DNA from: Aptenodytes patagonicus
Lineage: Eukaryota > Chordata > Aves > Sphenisciformes > Spheniscidae
Direction of reading: 5' to 3'
DNA length: 64,000 bases
NCBI RefSeq assembly: GCF_965638725.1
Contig: NW_027472014.1
Coordinates: 577,001-641,000 of the forward strand
The notes under the pieces are model-generated. The model saw only the letters and a program-made list of their open reading frames with translations. It was not told the DNA's origin and made no database searches. Position numbers and translations under genes: made by a program. Below are positions 9,071 through 18,766 of the stretch, one piece after another; positions within the stretch are counted from its first letter, which is position 1, and every line of letters begins with the position of its first letter.

Positions 9071-10762
9071 ATGCCAGCAAAGACCCAGGTGAGAAGAAGG
9101 CGGGCTCTGCTGGCAGCCAGGCCGAGTTTCAACATGGGGCACGTGGGGCCTGCCCCGAGGCCGAGCAGCCCCCGGCCCAGGCTCGGGGCCCCTCTTCCCC
9201 CCTTCCACCCCTCCCCCCTCTCTCCCCTCCGCCCCCCCCCAGCCACCCCTGTGTACTGGAACCCCCTGTCTTCATGGGAGCCACCGGCTCCCAGAGCGTC
9301 AGTATCCCGTGGCCGTGCCACTAGGCGGCAGCCATGGGCCACGGGGCTTCTCGCCGCCATCGCTGCCAGCATCCAGCTGACGGTGGTGAGGACATGACGG
9401 TGAGGCCGCCGGGATGGCGGTGGGGTGGATGAGGAGGGGTGGGGGTGGTGCTTGCCGTGGGGCTGCCCGCCATCCCCTCACCCACATCCCCTCCCCGCAG
9501 CCCAACCCCACAGCAGCCTGAAGGGTGGTGAGGAGGGGAAGGACATGGCTGCCATCCAGCGTCTCCCCCCTGAGATGGTGAGTTGAGTAGGGGTGGATGG
9601 CGGGGCTGGGGTCTCCCCCTGAAAGCAGGGGGGGTCCCAGGGTTGATGCTCTCGCCCCCTCTCTCCCCACAGCTACTGCACATCGTCTCCTTCCTGACGC
9701 TGCCCGACCTGCTGAGACTGGGCCAGACCTGCCGCTGCCTCCACGAGGTGTGTGGCAGCGAGGCCGCCTGGCACGGCCACCTGGCACCACCGCTGCACCC
9801 CTCTCCCTCCCTGCTGCCGCCAGCGCCTGGCCCTGCAAGAGGGCCGCCATCCTCAACTGCGAGTCTGCCCTTGCCAATGGGGGGAGAGGGTGGCACTTTG
9901 TCCCCCAGCTGGTGACAATGTCCCTGCTTTCCCCCCTCCAGACACCAAGGGGCTGTACCTCCAGAGCCTGGGCCGCTGCCGGCAGCGAGCGCTGATGGCC
10001 TCCATCCTGTCTCCCCCCTCCCATGACTATCACAAGCTGGTGCCTGCCCAGCAGCACCTCTTCCTCCTGGATTATGGCGGGACCACCTTCTTCCTCCGTG
10101 ACTCCAGCCGCCGCGCCTGCCACTGCCAGGCCCTCTCCTGCGGCGTCAAGGATGTACGCCGACCCTTTCCCCCATGGCACTGCCACGCGGGGTGACCATC
10201 CCCTCCTCCCCACAGGTGACAGCGGATGCCCGTGGGGAGCCCGCCCCCGTCTACGCGCTGAGGGGGCAGGAGCAGTGTGACACCCTGGAGGTGTACAACC
10301 CCGCCGACACCCAGCCCGTCTTCCGCATCAGCTTCCCCCCTCCATCCGCTTCCGGTAGGTGGTCGTCACCGGGACGGAGACGACGTGGACCCTTCTGCTG
10401 CTCACGGGTTGGGGGACACACTGAGGGGATGGGGGGGGGCACCTTGGGTTGAGGAGGAAACTGGGGGGGGGAGGGGACACCCCAAATTCAGCCCCCTGAC
10501 CCCCCATCTTTTAACAAGGGGGGGGCAGGTGTACAACCTGTGGCTGGGCGTGGCCCACTTGGCCCCACACCCCATTGGCCTCCGCCAGCCCATCCGCACC
10601 ATGGTCACTGGCTACGGCGCCGGCGCCTTCCTCACAGTACGTCCCCCCCCAAATCCCCTAAATTCACCCCCAAAACCCACCCCCTCATGTGACCCGCGAT
10701 CTCCCGCAGAGATGGGGGATGTCTTCCTGCAGGTGTGAACCTCGGGGTGCCCTGCCCACCCT
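9071..10762 (+). pseudogene. FBXO24: FBXO24 5' exons (F-box part), unit 1
   Basis: Exon-like blocks with good splice signals: 9501-9577 (IQRLPPEM), 9673-~9866 (LLHIVSFLTLPDLLRLGQTC, the F-box), 9942-10153 (GLYLQSLGR, FLLDYGGTTFFLRD), 10216-10354 (EVYNPADTQPVFRI), 10529-10636 (VYNLWLGVAHLAP) and 10710 onward (EMGDVFLQ). Order and motifs follow FBXO24, an SCF substrate receptor with an F-box then RCC1-like repeats. The F-box exon changes frame before its WPCKRAAILN end, a TGA lies at 10736-10738, and provirus A is inserted at 10762, so the RCC1 part sits 14 kb away at 24919. The gene is therefore broken here. Confidence 0.8.
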
Positions 10763-12087
10763 TGTCGGAGTTTCCCCTTGTTCAGCCATTCCTCCACAAT
10801 TCCCCCTTCTTGTTTTTGAGCAACCCATATCGTAGAAATAGACTTGTTAATCATTCTTTGCATACATTGTAATAAGCAAGGAACACACAGTAATATGCAT
10901 AAAAATATAATCAGACACAGTCCCATAATCTTTATTAAGCTAACTAGCCAGCCACTAAAACCTAACTTGTCAAACATTTTGGTTAACCAATCCCACGGAT
11001 CCTCTGTTTTTAATTTCTGGACTCCTTCTTTTAACATTTGAATACTACGGTGAATTGACTCGGAGTGATCCGATAAGTTCATACAACACATACCTTCTAT
11101 CTCTTCACACCCATGACCCTGTGCCAAGAGTAAAAAATCTATGGCTGCTCTATTTTGCAGGGTAGCATGCCGTATTGAATCTGCATCCATTAGTAGCCCT
11201 GTAAGGGCCTCAGAGGTTGCGTTTGATTGCTTTGCCAGCCAACATCCTAGTTTGTTTAGAATGACCAAACTTTTTGCTGCGGCTACACCTGGGGCCAAGA
11301 TTGAAGCTGCAGCTATCGCACTTGGATTCCACAGATTTACCTTGTCGTCACACTGTGAATCATAGGCGTGCTCCCCTCGCCTGGTGCGCGTCTTGTGGGG
11401 GGCCCTCCTATGATCTAAAATAGAGGATATATTCGGCGTGAATAAAGTTAGTCTCCCCAACGAGCATGGCCCTCCGGTAATGTGCGATGGAATGCCAGGC
11501 CAGGCCCGATCTCCACATATTAAGAAAACTCCTCTGGGTAGCCCGATAGGCACATTGGACGACTTAGATGTATTGTTGCTTGTCTGGTTACACCATAGTG
11601 ATTCATTTTTATAGATTTCCAGGGTAGCGTTAACTGACCAGGCCCGGGAAATATTGGCCCCTGAATAATTGAAATACAAACACCAGTCCATTTTTATGGA
11701 CCCTAACAGCTCGAGTTCCTGGGGTTCTATTGGCAAGTGATTAAGATGTGGTAGGCATCCATCCCAATTGTCAGTGGCGCGTTGTCCCCCCCCGCAGGCC
11801 TCCTTGAAAGGACTAGTCAGGCCCAAGTCCCAATTATCTAAAGGAAGCCCCACTAGGCAGGTAGAAAAGGGGTTGCCGGGAGAAGATAAGGATAGACAGA
11901 CGGAATCTTGTCCAGTTTGATTGGCCAGGGTTACCCATACATTCTCTTTTGGTTGTGGAGGCATCCAAATGCTTTCCACGGAGTTCAAGACTTGCAAAAT
12001 CAGTCCGACACAGATTATTCCTATTCCAGTTACCTCTTTTGTTTCCAGGCAAAGCGCCTTTGACACTGTTCCTTCACAAAATCCCAT
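10612..12087 (-). CDS. env: Provirus A envelope with host-derived C-terminal extension, unit 1
   Basis: 491-codon open frame on the minus strand. It has a hydrophobic leader near residues 20-38, a short glycosylated SU (several N-x-S/T sites), a furin-type RTRR site, TM with an alpharetrovirus-like immunosuppressive-type region, the CX6CC motif CEEIEGMCC, and a membrane anchor (GLCLIIFLCILLCVPCLL). Envelope glycoproteins mediate receptor binding and fusion. About 430 codons are viral. Because the 3' LTR collapsed to 36 bp, the frame then reads 12 codons of LTR remnant and ~50 codons of antisense FBXO24 before stopping at 10612. Whether it is expressed is unknown; the only complete upstream LTR is the one at 24456. 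Confidence 0.8.
   Translation of the reverse strand: MGFCEGTVSKALCLETKEVTGIGIICVGLILQVLNSVESIWMPPQPKENVWVTLANQTGQDSVCLSLSSPGNPFSTCLVGLPLDNWDLGLTSPFKEACGGGQRATDNWDGCLPHLNHLPIEPQELELLGSIKMDWCLYFNYSGANISRAWSVNATLEIYKNESLWCNQTSNNTSKSSNVPIGLPRGVFLICGDRAWPGIPSHITGGPCSLGRLTLFTPNISSILDHRRAPHKTRTRRGEHAYDSQCDDKVNLWNPSAIAAASILAPGVAAAKSLVILNKLGCWLAKQSNATSEALTGLLMDADSIRHATLQNRAAIDFLLLAQGHGCEEIEGMCCMNLSDHSESIHRSIQMLKEGVQKLKTEDPWDWLTKMFDKLGFSGWLVSLIKIMGLCLIIFLCILLCVPCLLQCMQRMINKSISTIWVAQKQEGGIVEEWLNKGKLRQGWAGHPEVHTCRKTSPISAGDRGSHEGVGFGGEFRGFGGGRTVRKAPAP
10763..10812 (-). mobile_element. Provirus A 3' LTR remnant (36 bp) and polypurine tract
   Basis: 10763-10798 consists of the last 23 bases of the LTR fused to its first 13 bases; about 427 bp between them is gone. 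TCAG occurs at both breakpoints in the intact LTR, indicating a microhomology deletion. 10799-10812 is the complementary polypurine tract (AAGAAGGGGGAAT on the minus strand) abutting the LTR TG. The same remnant occurs in unit 2 (35535-35570), so the deletion predates duplication. Confidence 0.85.
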
Positions 12088-12407
12088 TGCCCTTCAGGGA
12101 CTAGGTTTTTCTTCTTATATTTCATGTTACATACAATAATTAGTTTAGCATTTTCATTAACTAGGCCAATCCATGCATATTTACTTTTAGCAAAGGCAAG
12201 CGTGTTAACTATTTCGTGTCTAGTGGTTATTAATATTCTATATAACGCTATTTCTTTTAGATAGTAGGTTTCATACCACTTTTGTGCGCGTGTGCACTGT
12301 GCCCACCACTTCTTATCACAATGGTAGCACTGACACAATACCCACGGCACACACCATAAGCACTTTAAGCAATTTATCTTATCCTTCACCGCTGTCTTTG
12401 GAAACAC
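12030..12407 (-). CDS. Small Cys-rich frame between pol and env, provirus A
   Basis: 125 codons, beginning 40 bp after the pol stop and overlapping the env start by 58 bp in another frame. It has a cysteine cluster near the N-terminus (CLKCLWC....CQCYHC) and ends with QWDFVKEQCQRRFAWKQKR. The frame is intact in both units. Provirus B has a related but interrupted frame in the same place, with the same CLxC..CxC start and W-x(6)-QC-x2-R-x2-WK ending. I do not recognise it as a known retroviral accessory protein; it could alternatively be an upstream env exon or leader. Confidence 0.5.
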   Translation of the reverse strand: MFPKTAVKDKINCLKCLWCVPWVLCQCYHCDKKWWAQCTRAQKWYETYYLKEIALYRILITTRHEIVNTLAFAKSKYAWIGLVNENAKLIIVCNMKYKKKNLVPEGQWDFVKEQCQRRFAWKQKR

Positions 12408-12446
12408 AGTGGTAAAAGATAAACCGCTCAGAGTTAAGTTTTGTAG

Positions 12447-13506
12447 TTACGAGTCCTCTGATTCCTGTTGTCCTGATGATAATGCAGGCTTCACAGATCT
12501 GCTGGGCACCCAGACCGGTCCATTACCTGTGGAAACACACATATATCCTCTTCCACTAAAGATTACAGGTAGAGGGCCCAGCCATTGGCCTGTGGCAGGA
12601 TCCCGGTAGATCACTTTTAAGTTCGGAATTACAGTCTGTTGATTAAATTTAAGATTTTGATGGTGAATAACAATTGGTGGCTCTTCTCTGTCACCCATCA
12701 AACAGAGATAATTTAAAGTAAAAAGGACCTTATTAAGCCTCATCTGGGGGTCCTGTTCGTCCCCCTTCTGTTTTTGCAGGTAGTCTTTAAGCACTTGATG
12801 TGCACGTTCCACAAGACCCTGTCCTTCTGGAGAGTGCGGGATACCAGTGGTACGTTTAATGTTCCATGTCCTTAAAAAGGACCCCAACTTAGCACTGATA
12901 TATGCAGGACCGTTGTCCGTTTTAATATGTTCCGGTACTCCCAGAGCTGCGAAACAGGCAAGGAGGTGTTTGCACACATGTTGAGCTTTCTCCCCCGGCA
13001 GTGCCGTGGCCCACATCGCCTTGGAGAAGGTATCTACTGTGACGTGCACATATTTCAAACGTCCAAACTCAGCAATGTGAGTCACATCCATCTGCCAGAG
13101 CTCCAAAGCCTTAAGGCCCCGCGGGTTTACTCCTAGTCCTACTCCTGGCCCATGATTGCCGCACTTGGGACAGGCATGAACAATGGAACGAGCTTCACTG
13201 TCAGACAATCCATATTGCCTTCGCAGACTTTTTGCATTCTGATGGAATATTTCATGGGCTTGTCTGGCTTGAAGAAACCGGTCCACCGGTGGTACATGAC
13301 TCACGGGACTAACAAGGTTGTCAGCTGTTTGGTTACCTTGGCCCAGACCCAAATCCCACTGATGGCTGCGTATGTGCAGGACTGCACACAGAGCAGTTCT
13401 CTGTGACACAACTGACCGTAACCTGATAAATAACTTTCCTAAGCGAGGATTGCTAGCTTCCCTGATTAACGCGTCTTGAATCCTTGGCACCAGCCCGACA
13501 ACATAT
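12447..13506 (-). pseudogene. pol: Provirus A pol, 3' part (RNase H end and integrase), unit 1
   Basis: Minus-strand frame that meets the B insertion at 13506 and stops at 12447. It carries the end of RNase H (QGNQTAD), the integrase zinc-binding HHCC (HEIFH...CPKC), the catalytic D, D and E in QMDVTH, KTDNGPAYIS and GLVERAH, and a C-terminal DNA-binding part (GRGYMCVST, WVPSRSV). Integrase joins viral DNA to host DNA. No stop codon interrupts it in unit 1, but provirus B separates it from RT by 6.5 kb. Confidence 0.9.
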
Positions 13507-13851
13507 TGTGGGGGTGAAAAGCGGCACGGACTCCGGCAGACACGGCAACCAAAGACCTTTATTGCTCTTTGTTAGCATCTTTTATAGCAAGCAGAAGTGT
13601 ACACGCGCTACCTGCAGCTTGCAGATAGGTTACAGCCTTGTGTTCACGCGCATCTATGCTCTAGCAGATTGGCCCGTTCTTCCTGATCATGCAAAATGCC
13701 TTCATGGTCTTTATCTTGTTTTTCTCCTTCCAGCTGCACATTCCTTTCTCCGTTGTTTTCTGCTTAAGTGCCTTGTCATGCCAGGTGGTACAGTGTTTGC
13801 TCATTAAAATCAAACTCAGGAATGTCCGTTAGTGAGATTCCCATCCCCACA
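13507..13851 (-). mobile_element. Provirus B 3' LTR, unit 1
   Basis: TG...CA ended, 345 bp. On the minus strand it contains TATAAAA and, 23 bp further, AATAAA, giving an ordinary U3-R-U5 layout. A polypurine tract (AAAAGGGGGAGA on the minus strand) adjoins it at 13852-13863. The first ~25 codons of U3 also encode the C-terminus of env. Confidence 0.9.
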
Positions 13852-15077
13852 TCTCCCCCTTTTTGTTTTACTAGAAACACTGCTGAAACAGATCTTTCAA
13901 TCATTTTTCGCATACCTTGTAACAGACACGGCACACAAACCAGGATGCAAAGGAACATTACTAAGCATAGCCCTCCTAGCTTGGCTAGTCCTTTTAACCA
14001 GCCACTTAGACCCCATTTCCCGAATAATTTATCCAACCAGTCCCAGGGGTCTTCCACTCTTAGCTTCTGTACTCCTTCCTTCAACATCTGAATGCTGCGG
14101 TGAATTGATTCCGAATGATCAGATAGGTTCATACAACACATTCCCTCCAACTCTTCACACCCATGGCCTTGCGCTAAAAGCAAAAAATCTATCGCTGCTC
14201 TATTTTGCAAAGTAGCATGTCGTATAGAATCTACATCCATTAATAATCCCGTTAGTGCTTCAGAGGTTGCATTTGATTGTTTCGCTAGCCAACATCCTAA
14301 TTTATTTAATGTGACCAAACTCTTTGCTGCTGCGACACCTGGAGCCAAGATTGCAACCGCAGCTATAGTGTTCCGGTTCCATAGGTCGACAGCATCATCA
14401 CATTGTGAAGTGCAGGCATGTGCTCTGCGCTTACCGCGCGTCTTAGGGGTGCTCCTCCTGTGGTCTAGGATCATAGATGTGTTTGGCATTAGTAGAGTTA
14501 ATCTTCCCAACGAACACGGCCCACCTTTAATATGAGAGGGAATGCCAGGCCAGGCCCGGTCTCCACATATTAAAAAGACCCCCCTGGGTAATCCTATAGG
14601 TGCATTAGATGATTTAGATATATTGCTGCTTGTGTGGTTACACCACAGTGATTCATTTTTATAGATTCCCAGGGTAGTGTTAACTGACCAGGCCCGGGAA
14701 ATATTGGCCCCTGAATAATTGAAATACAAACACCAGTCCATTTTTATGGACCCTAACAGCTCGAGTTCCTGAGGTTCTATTGGCAAGTGATTAAGATGTG
14801 GCAGGCATCCATCCCAATTGTCAGTGGCGTGTCGTCCCCCCCCGCAGGCCTCCTTGAAAGGACTAATCAGGCCCAAGTCCCAATTATCTAAAGGAAGCCC
14901 CACTAGGCAGGTAGAAAAGGGGTTGCCGGGGGAAGATATCGACAGGCAGATGGAATCCTGTCCTGTCTGATTGGCCAGAGTTACCCAAACATTTTCCTTC
15001 GGCTGTGAGGGTGCCCATAACGCAGCAACCGCACACAGTGATACTAGCCACAAGACACCCCCCCATACTGGCGTCAT
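13776..15077 (-). CDS. env: Provirus B envelope glycoprotein, intact, unit 1
   Basis: 433 codons on the minus strand from an ATG at 15077. It has a signal peptide (GVLWLVSLCAVAALW), a compact SU of ~215 residues with multiple N-x-S/T sites, a furin-type RGKR site, a TM with CX6CC (CEELEGMCC), and a membrane anchor (GLCLVMFLCILVCVPCLL). The last ~25 residues are encoded in U3 of the LTR, a normal retroviral overlap. TM is close in sequence to avian alpharetrovirus gp37; SU is much shorter than in avian leukosis virus. The frame is open in both units with two residue differences, so it could still make protein. Confidence 0.88.
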   Translation of the reverse strand: MTPVWGGVLWLVSLCAVAALWAPSQPKENVWVTLANQTGQDSICLSISSPGNPFSTCLVGLPLDNWDLGLISPFKEACGGGRHATDNWDGCLPHLNHLPIEPQELELLGSIKMDWCLYFNYSGANISRAWSVNTTLGIYKNESLWCNHTSSNISKSSNAPIGLPRGVFLICGDRAWPGIPSHIKGGPCSLGRLTLLMPNTSMILDHRRSTPKTRGKRRAHACTSQCDDAVDLWNRNTIAAVAILAPGVAAAKSLVTLNKLGCWLAKQSNATSEALTGLLMDVDSIRHATLQNRAAIDFLLLAQGHGCEELEGMCCMNLSDHSESIHRSIQMLKEGVQKLRVEDPWDWLDKLFGKWGLSGWLKGLAKLGGLCLVMFLCILVCVPCLLQGMRKMIERSVSAVFLVKQKGGDVGMGISLTDIPEFDFNEQTLYHLA

Positions 15078-15540
15078 GGTTTACGTTCTCTTTTTGTTCC
15101 GTTTCCACCCAAGTCGTTTGTCACACTGTCGTTTGGTACTTTCCCAGTCCGTTTCCCACACAGTCCACAGCTGGGGGACACAATGTGATCTCCCACACAC
15201 TAGCTGTAGATTCTGTGGTTCGGCGTTCCCGGTGGTATTCCCTTTACACCTTGTGCACCTTCCCGCCCGGAACTGAGAGTGACAATACCAGGGTTTTTTT
15301 TTTTTTCAATTATCACATTTGCACAAAGTCCATGCGTGATGTGTTGATCCGGGACACTGGAGGCAGGGAATTCCTGTCACCTCTCGATTATCCAGTTGAC
15401 TGTTCTCTGCTGCCTGGTGTTCCCAGTCCACGGCTAATGGCAACCCACTTGGTCCCCTATATACCCCGGCACGGCCTGGCCCACTAGGTAGTTCCCCAAA
15501 TATCGAATGAGATACTTTGTGTAAGTCCCAGTAATCTACT
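15078..15540 (-). other. Cys-rich frame between pol and env, provirus B (interrupted)
   Basis: Between the pol stop (15541) and env ATG (15077). One frame encodes ...CLQC...CKC, then a TGA at 15306-15308 next to a run of 13 A on the minus strand, then continues in the same frame with CTRCK, VCGRSHC, DWESTKRQCDKRLGWKR and stops four bases before env. It matches the provirus A small frame in position and in its two conserved ends. In unit 2 one extra C beside the A run shifts the second half as well. Confidence 0.45.
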
Positions 15541-18120
15541 TCAAACCGTTGATGCATCTGTGGGCTCCTTGGGCTCCTTGTCCAGATACGGTCGAACGCA
15601 GCGGGCAGGTATCCACCGGGGTCCACGATCTGTGGAAACACAAGCATATCCTCTCCCCCATGTTATAAGATCATAAGGGCCTTCCCATTGGCTATTTTCC
15701 AATGACTTGACCCACACCCGAGCCCTTTCTCCTACTGGAGAAGCTGAGTTACAAGAGGTAAAGTGTCTCGCTATTACTGTGTTAGGGCTGCCAACTGCTG
15801 TCCTGTCTTCCCTTATTGTAAGATGATTTAACACATATATTGCTTTATGGAGGCGGGCTTGCGGTGATTCCCCTAGCATTCCCCCTTTTTGTTTTTGTAG
15901 TAGCTGCTTGAGAGTGAGATGAGCCCGCTCAACGATACCCTGGCTCTGAGGGGAATAAGGGATACCAGTGATATGTCGAATGCCCCATTGTGCCAAAAAG
16001 GCCTGCGTTTTTGCGCTTATGTACCCGGGCCCATTGTCCGTTTTGATCTGGTGTGGAACCCCTAGAGCAGCAAAGGCCCCTTTCCAGTGCCGTAAAATAT
16101 CTTTGCTTTTTTCTCCGGTCTCTGCGGTCGCCCATAGAGCTCCGGAGAATGTATCGATGGAAACATGCACATATTTTTGTTTGCCAAATTCTCCGATATG
16201 AGTAACATCGGATTGCCAAATCTGTAGGGCCTTTTCTCCTCGGGGATTTACCCCTGTTTGGGGTATGGGAACTAATTGCTGACAGTCAGGACACATTTGT
16301 ACAATACTTCGTGCCGTGTCCCAAGTCAACCCAAATTGTCGACGCAGCATTCGGGCAGATTGATGGAAAAACTCGTGCGACAATCGGGCTTGTGTAGAAA
16401 CGTCTGGTACAGGGACTGTCCATACGGGGGCAGCGAGACGATCAGCTCGCGCATTCCCTTCTGATATAAACCCTGGGAGGGAGGTATGACTCCTCACGTG
16501 GAGCACGTAATACGGGTTTACGCGGCGATTCAACAAGTCCCATACCTGTTTGAACATTAAAAACACTGGTTCGTTATCAACTTCTTTGAGCCAAGCCTTT
16601 TCCAAGCGCCTGACAACGTTGGCGACGTACTGAGAATCAGTAACCAAATTTAATGGCATCTCCCATTGGCGAAAGACCTGAATTACTGCGTATATTTCCA
16701 CCAGTTGAGGACTTCCTACAACATGGTGAACTTGATGTTTCCATTCCCCTTTTTCACACCACACTATAACTGCCTTACCTGTTCGTCCTGATCCATCGGT
16801 GAATAAGGTGGGTCCTTCGACAGGTACCTCCTTACTCAATGATTCAAGAATTATACTAATTTCCTCATTAAGGGAGAATAATTTGTGAGATGGATAGTGA
16901 ATTAGAATTTGTCCCTTAAAGTTTTCCAGCGCTATCTGTAGTTCTAGGCTATTAGCCTCACACCAATTAAGGTGGTCTTTAGTCAGTGGGAGATAAATTG
17001 TTTTAAGATCTGTGCCCGTTAATTCCAAACATCGCGCGCGTCCCTTTCGCACAAGCATCGAAAACATTTCCACCCTTGTCACTATTGTTTTTGGTGCTTG
17101 ATGCGGCAGGAATACCCATTCAATGATGGCTAAGGGATCCTGGGTACCCTTGGTGTCCCATTGGCCTAAGAGGCCCACTGCTTGTCGGGACTGATTTAGG
17201 ACATACAAGTTAACTCCCAATCCTTCAATTACGCGTTGTGCTTGCCTTTCGGTAAGCGCCTGTGATATTTTTTGTAGCGCTTGTTTGGCCTCTGTCGTTA
17301 ATTCTCGTGGAGATGTCAACTCAGGATTACCCTTTAACAACTTGAACAGTGGGTTTAACATGTCATTATCTATTCCCAGCAATGGGCGCACCCAATTGAT
17401 AGTCCCTACTAGTTTTTGCAAGTCATTCAGTGTTTTAATGTTAGATTGCAAGGTTATGGGTTGGGGCTGTATCGTATGTTCTAAAATCTTCCACCCCAAG
17501 TACTTCCACGGGGCTTGCACTTGCACCTTTTCAGGAGCTATTTGCAAGCCGTATGTCTTTAACCCCTGCAACATACCTTTCATAACTGTGACGAGTTCCT
17601 TTGGGTCTCGTCCGGCGATTAAAATATCGTCCATGTAGTGATAACAAATTAAGTCAGGATATTTGTTTCTTATGGGCGACAACGCACGCGCAACATACAT
17701 TTGACATATTGTGGGACTGTTTTTCATGCCCTGGGGCAACACCGTCCAATGATATCGCAGCCTAGGCCCTTGATGGTTTACAACTGGGAGAGAGAAGGCA
17801 AATCTGGGAGCATCTTCCGGCGCTAAGGGAATCGTGAAAAAGCAGTCTTTCAAATCGATAATCACAATGTCCCATTGACGAGGTATCAATGTTGGTGAAG
17901 GCATACCTGGTTGCAATGTCCCCATATCTTGAATCACGGCATTTACTTGCCGTAAATCATGTAGAAGTCTCCATTTGCCACTTTTCTTTTTTATAACAAA
18001 CACTGGGGTGTTCCAGGCGCTGGTGGTGGGAACCAGATGTCCTTGACTCACTTGCTCGTCCACTAACGTTTGCAACGCGTCGGCCTTTTCCTGTGATAGG
18101 GGCCACTGATCCACCCACAC
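15541..18120 (-). CDS. pol: Provirus B pol (RT, RNase H, integrase), intact, unit 1
   Basis: 859 codons counted from an internal Met at 18120; in the virus it would be reached by frameshifting from pro. RT: first catalytic Asp near residue 89 (IIDLKDCFF), LPQGMKNSP at 128-136, YMDD at 162-165. RNase H: LFTDGSG, EIYAVI, VTDSQYV, EGNARAD. Integrase: HHCC (HEFFH...CPDC), WQSDVTH, KTDNGPGYIS, GIVERAH, and a C-terminal DNA-binding part. No internal stop in unit 1, whereas unit 2 has a TGA in the integrase zinc-binding region. The protease upstream is deleted in this unit, so a processed enzyme is not expected from this copy alone. Confidence 0.93.
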   Translation of the reverse strand: MWVDQWPLSQEKADALQTLVDEQVSQGHLVPTTSAWNTPVFVIKKKSGKWRLLHDLRQVNAVIQDMGTLQPGMPSPTLIPRQWDIVIIDLKDCFFTIPLAPEDAPRFAFSLPVVNHQGPRLRYHWTVLPQGMKNSPTICQMYVARALSPIRNKYPDLICYHYMDDILIAGRDPKELVTVMKGMLQGLKTYGLQIAPEKVQVQAPWKYLGWKILEHTIQPQPITLQSNIKTLNDLQKLVGTINWVRPLLGIDNDMLNPLFKLLKGNPELTSPRELTTEAKQALQKISQALTERQAQRVIEGLGVNLYVLNQSRQAVGLLGQWDTKGTQDPLAIIEWVFLPHQAPKTIVTRVEMFSMLVRKGRARCLELTGTDLKTIYLPLTKDHLNWCEANSLELQIALENFKGQILIHYPSHKLFSLNEEISIILESLSKEVPVEGPTLFTDGSGRTGKAVIVWCEKGEWKHQVHHVVGSPQLVEIYAVIQVFRQWEMPLNLVTDSQYVANVVRRLEKAWLKEVDNEPVFLMFKQVWDLLNRRVNPYYVLHVRSHTSLPGFISEGNARADRLAAPVWTVPVPDVSTQARLSHEFFHQSARMLRRQFGLTWDTARSIVQMCPDCQQLVPIPQTGVNPRGEKALQIWQSDVTHIGEFGKQKYVHVSIDTFSGALWATAETGEKSKDILRHWKGAFAALGVPHQIKTDNGPGYISAKTQAFLAQWGIRHITGIPYSPQSQGIVERAHLTLKQLLQKQKGGMLGESPQARLHKAIYVLNHLTIREDRTAVGSPNTVIARHFTSCNSASPVGERARVWVKSLENSQWEGPYDLITWGRGYACVSTDRGPRWIPARCVRPYLDKEPKEPTDASTV

Positions 18121-18211
18121 TGGCTGATCGGTGAGCCATGTGAGTCGAACGGTGGGCCGAGCGCCAGTGACCCCCGCTAAAAATGTTGATGCGGATCAGC
18201 AGTGCCAATCA

Positions 18212-18766
18212 CTAGTCCCCAGTGCAGGTCAAAGTGGGCTGAGTTCTTTGGACAAGCTGAGTCCAAAAAATATTTGGTTCACCTGTGGACCCAAATCCAC
18301 CAGCTCCCCGGGAAATAGGATCCCGATTACGAACCATACTCTTAAAAGGAACTAGCTGTGCAATCCTACTTCCAGCTGGAATAAATACTGGAGGAGAGGG
18401 GGTCCATAGCGACGCTTGCAGCTGTCCCGTATAATCAGAGTCGATAACCCCAGGTAACACAAACAAACCCTGCATAGTAGCACTGGACCTCCCCACCAAT
18501 AGGGCACTCAGCCCCTGGCCAAGGGGGCCTCTCACATTGAGAGTCTGATCGTTTATAGAGAGATTGGTGGCTGTGGAGACATCCACTCCGGCACTGCCGA
18601 TGGTTCTGGCCTTGAGGTGATCCAGGCCTGCTGAGACAGCGGTCTCATGGGGTTTTGGGGTTGGGGATTTTGGGGTGGCATTTGTGTCGGTGCGCGCCCC
18701 CACCTCGCGCTCGACTTCCCGTTTCCCGACAAGGGTCGACCGCAGAGATCGTATTTCGACCGGCAT
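18212..18766 (-). pseudogene. pro: Provirus B dUTPase with protease deleted, unit 1
   Basis: 184-codon remnant of the NC-dUTPase-protease frame. dUTPase motifs are present: SAGVDV, LLVGRSS, PGVIDSDYTG, GSRIAQLVP and the glycine-rich GAGGFGSTG. dUTPase lowers dUTP during reverse transcription and its placement in pro is typical of betaretroviruses. Compared with unit 2, 274 bp is missing at about 18221, removing the DTGAD active site and shifting the frame, and 15 bp (five codons) is missing near 18541. Confidence 0.85.

Noticed and set aside
9299-10213. 304-codon minus-strand frame over FBXO24 exons
   Set aside because: Low-complexity Gly/Ala/Pro translation antisense to well-supported FBXO24 exons with splice signals.
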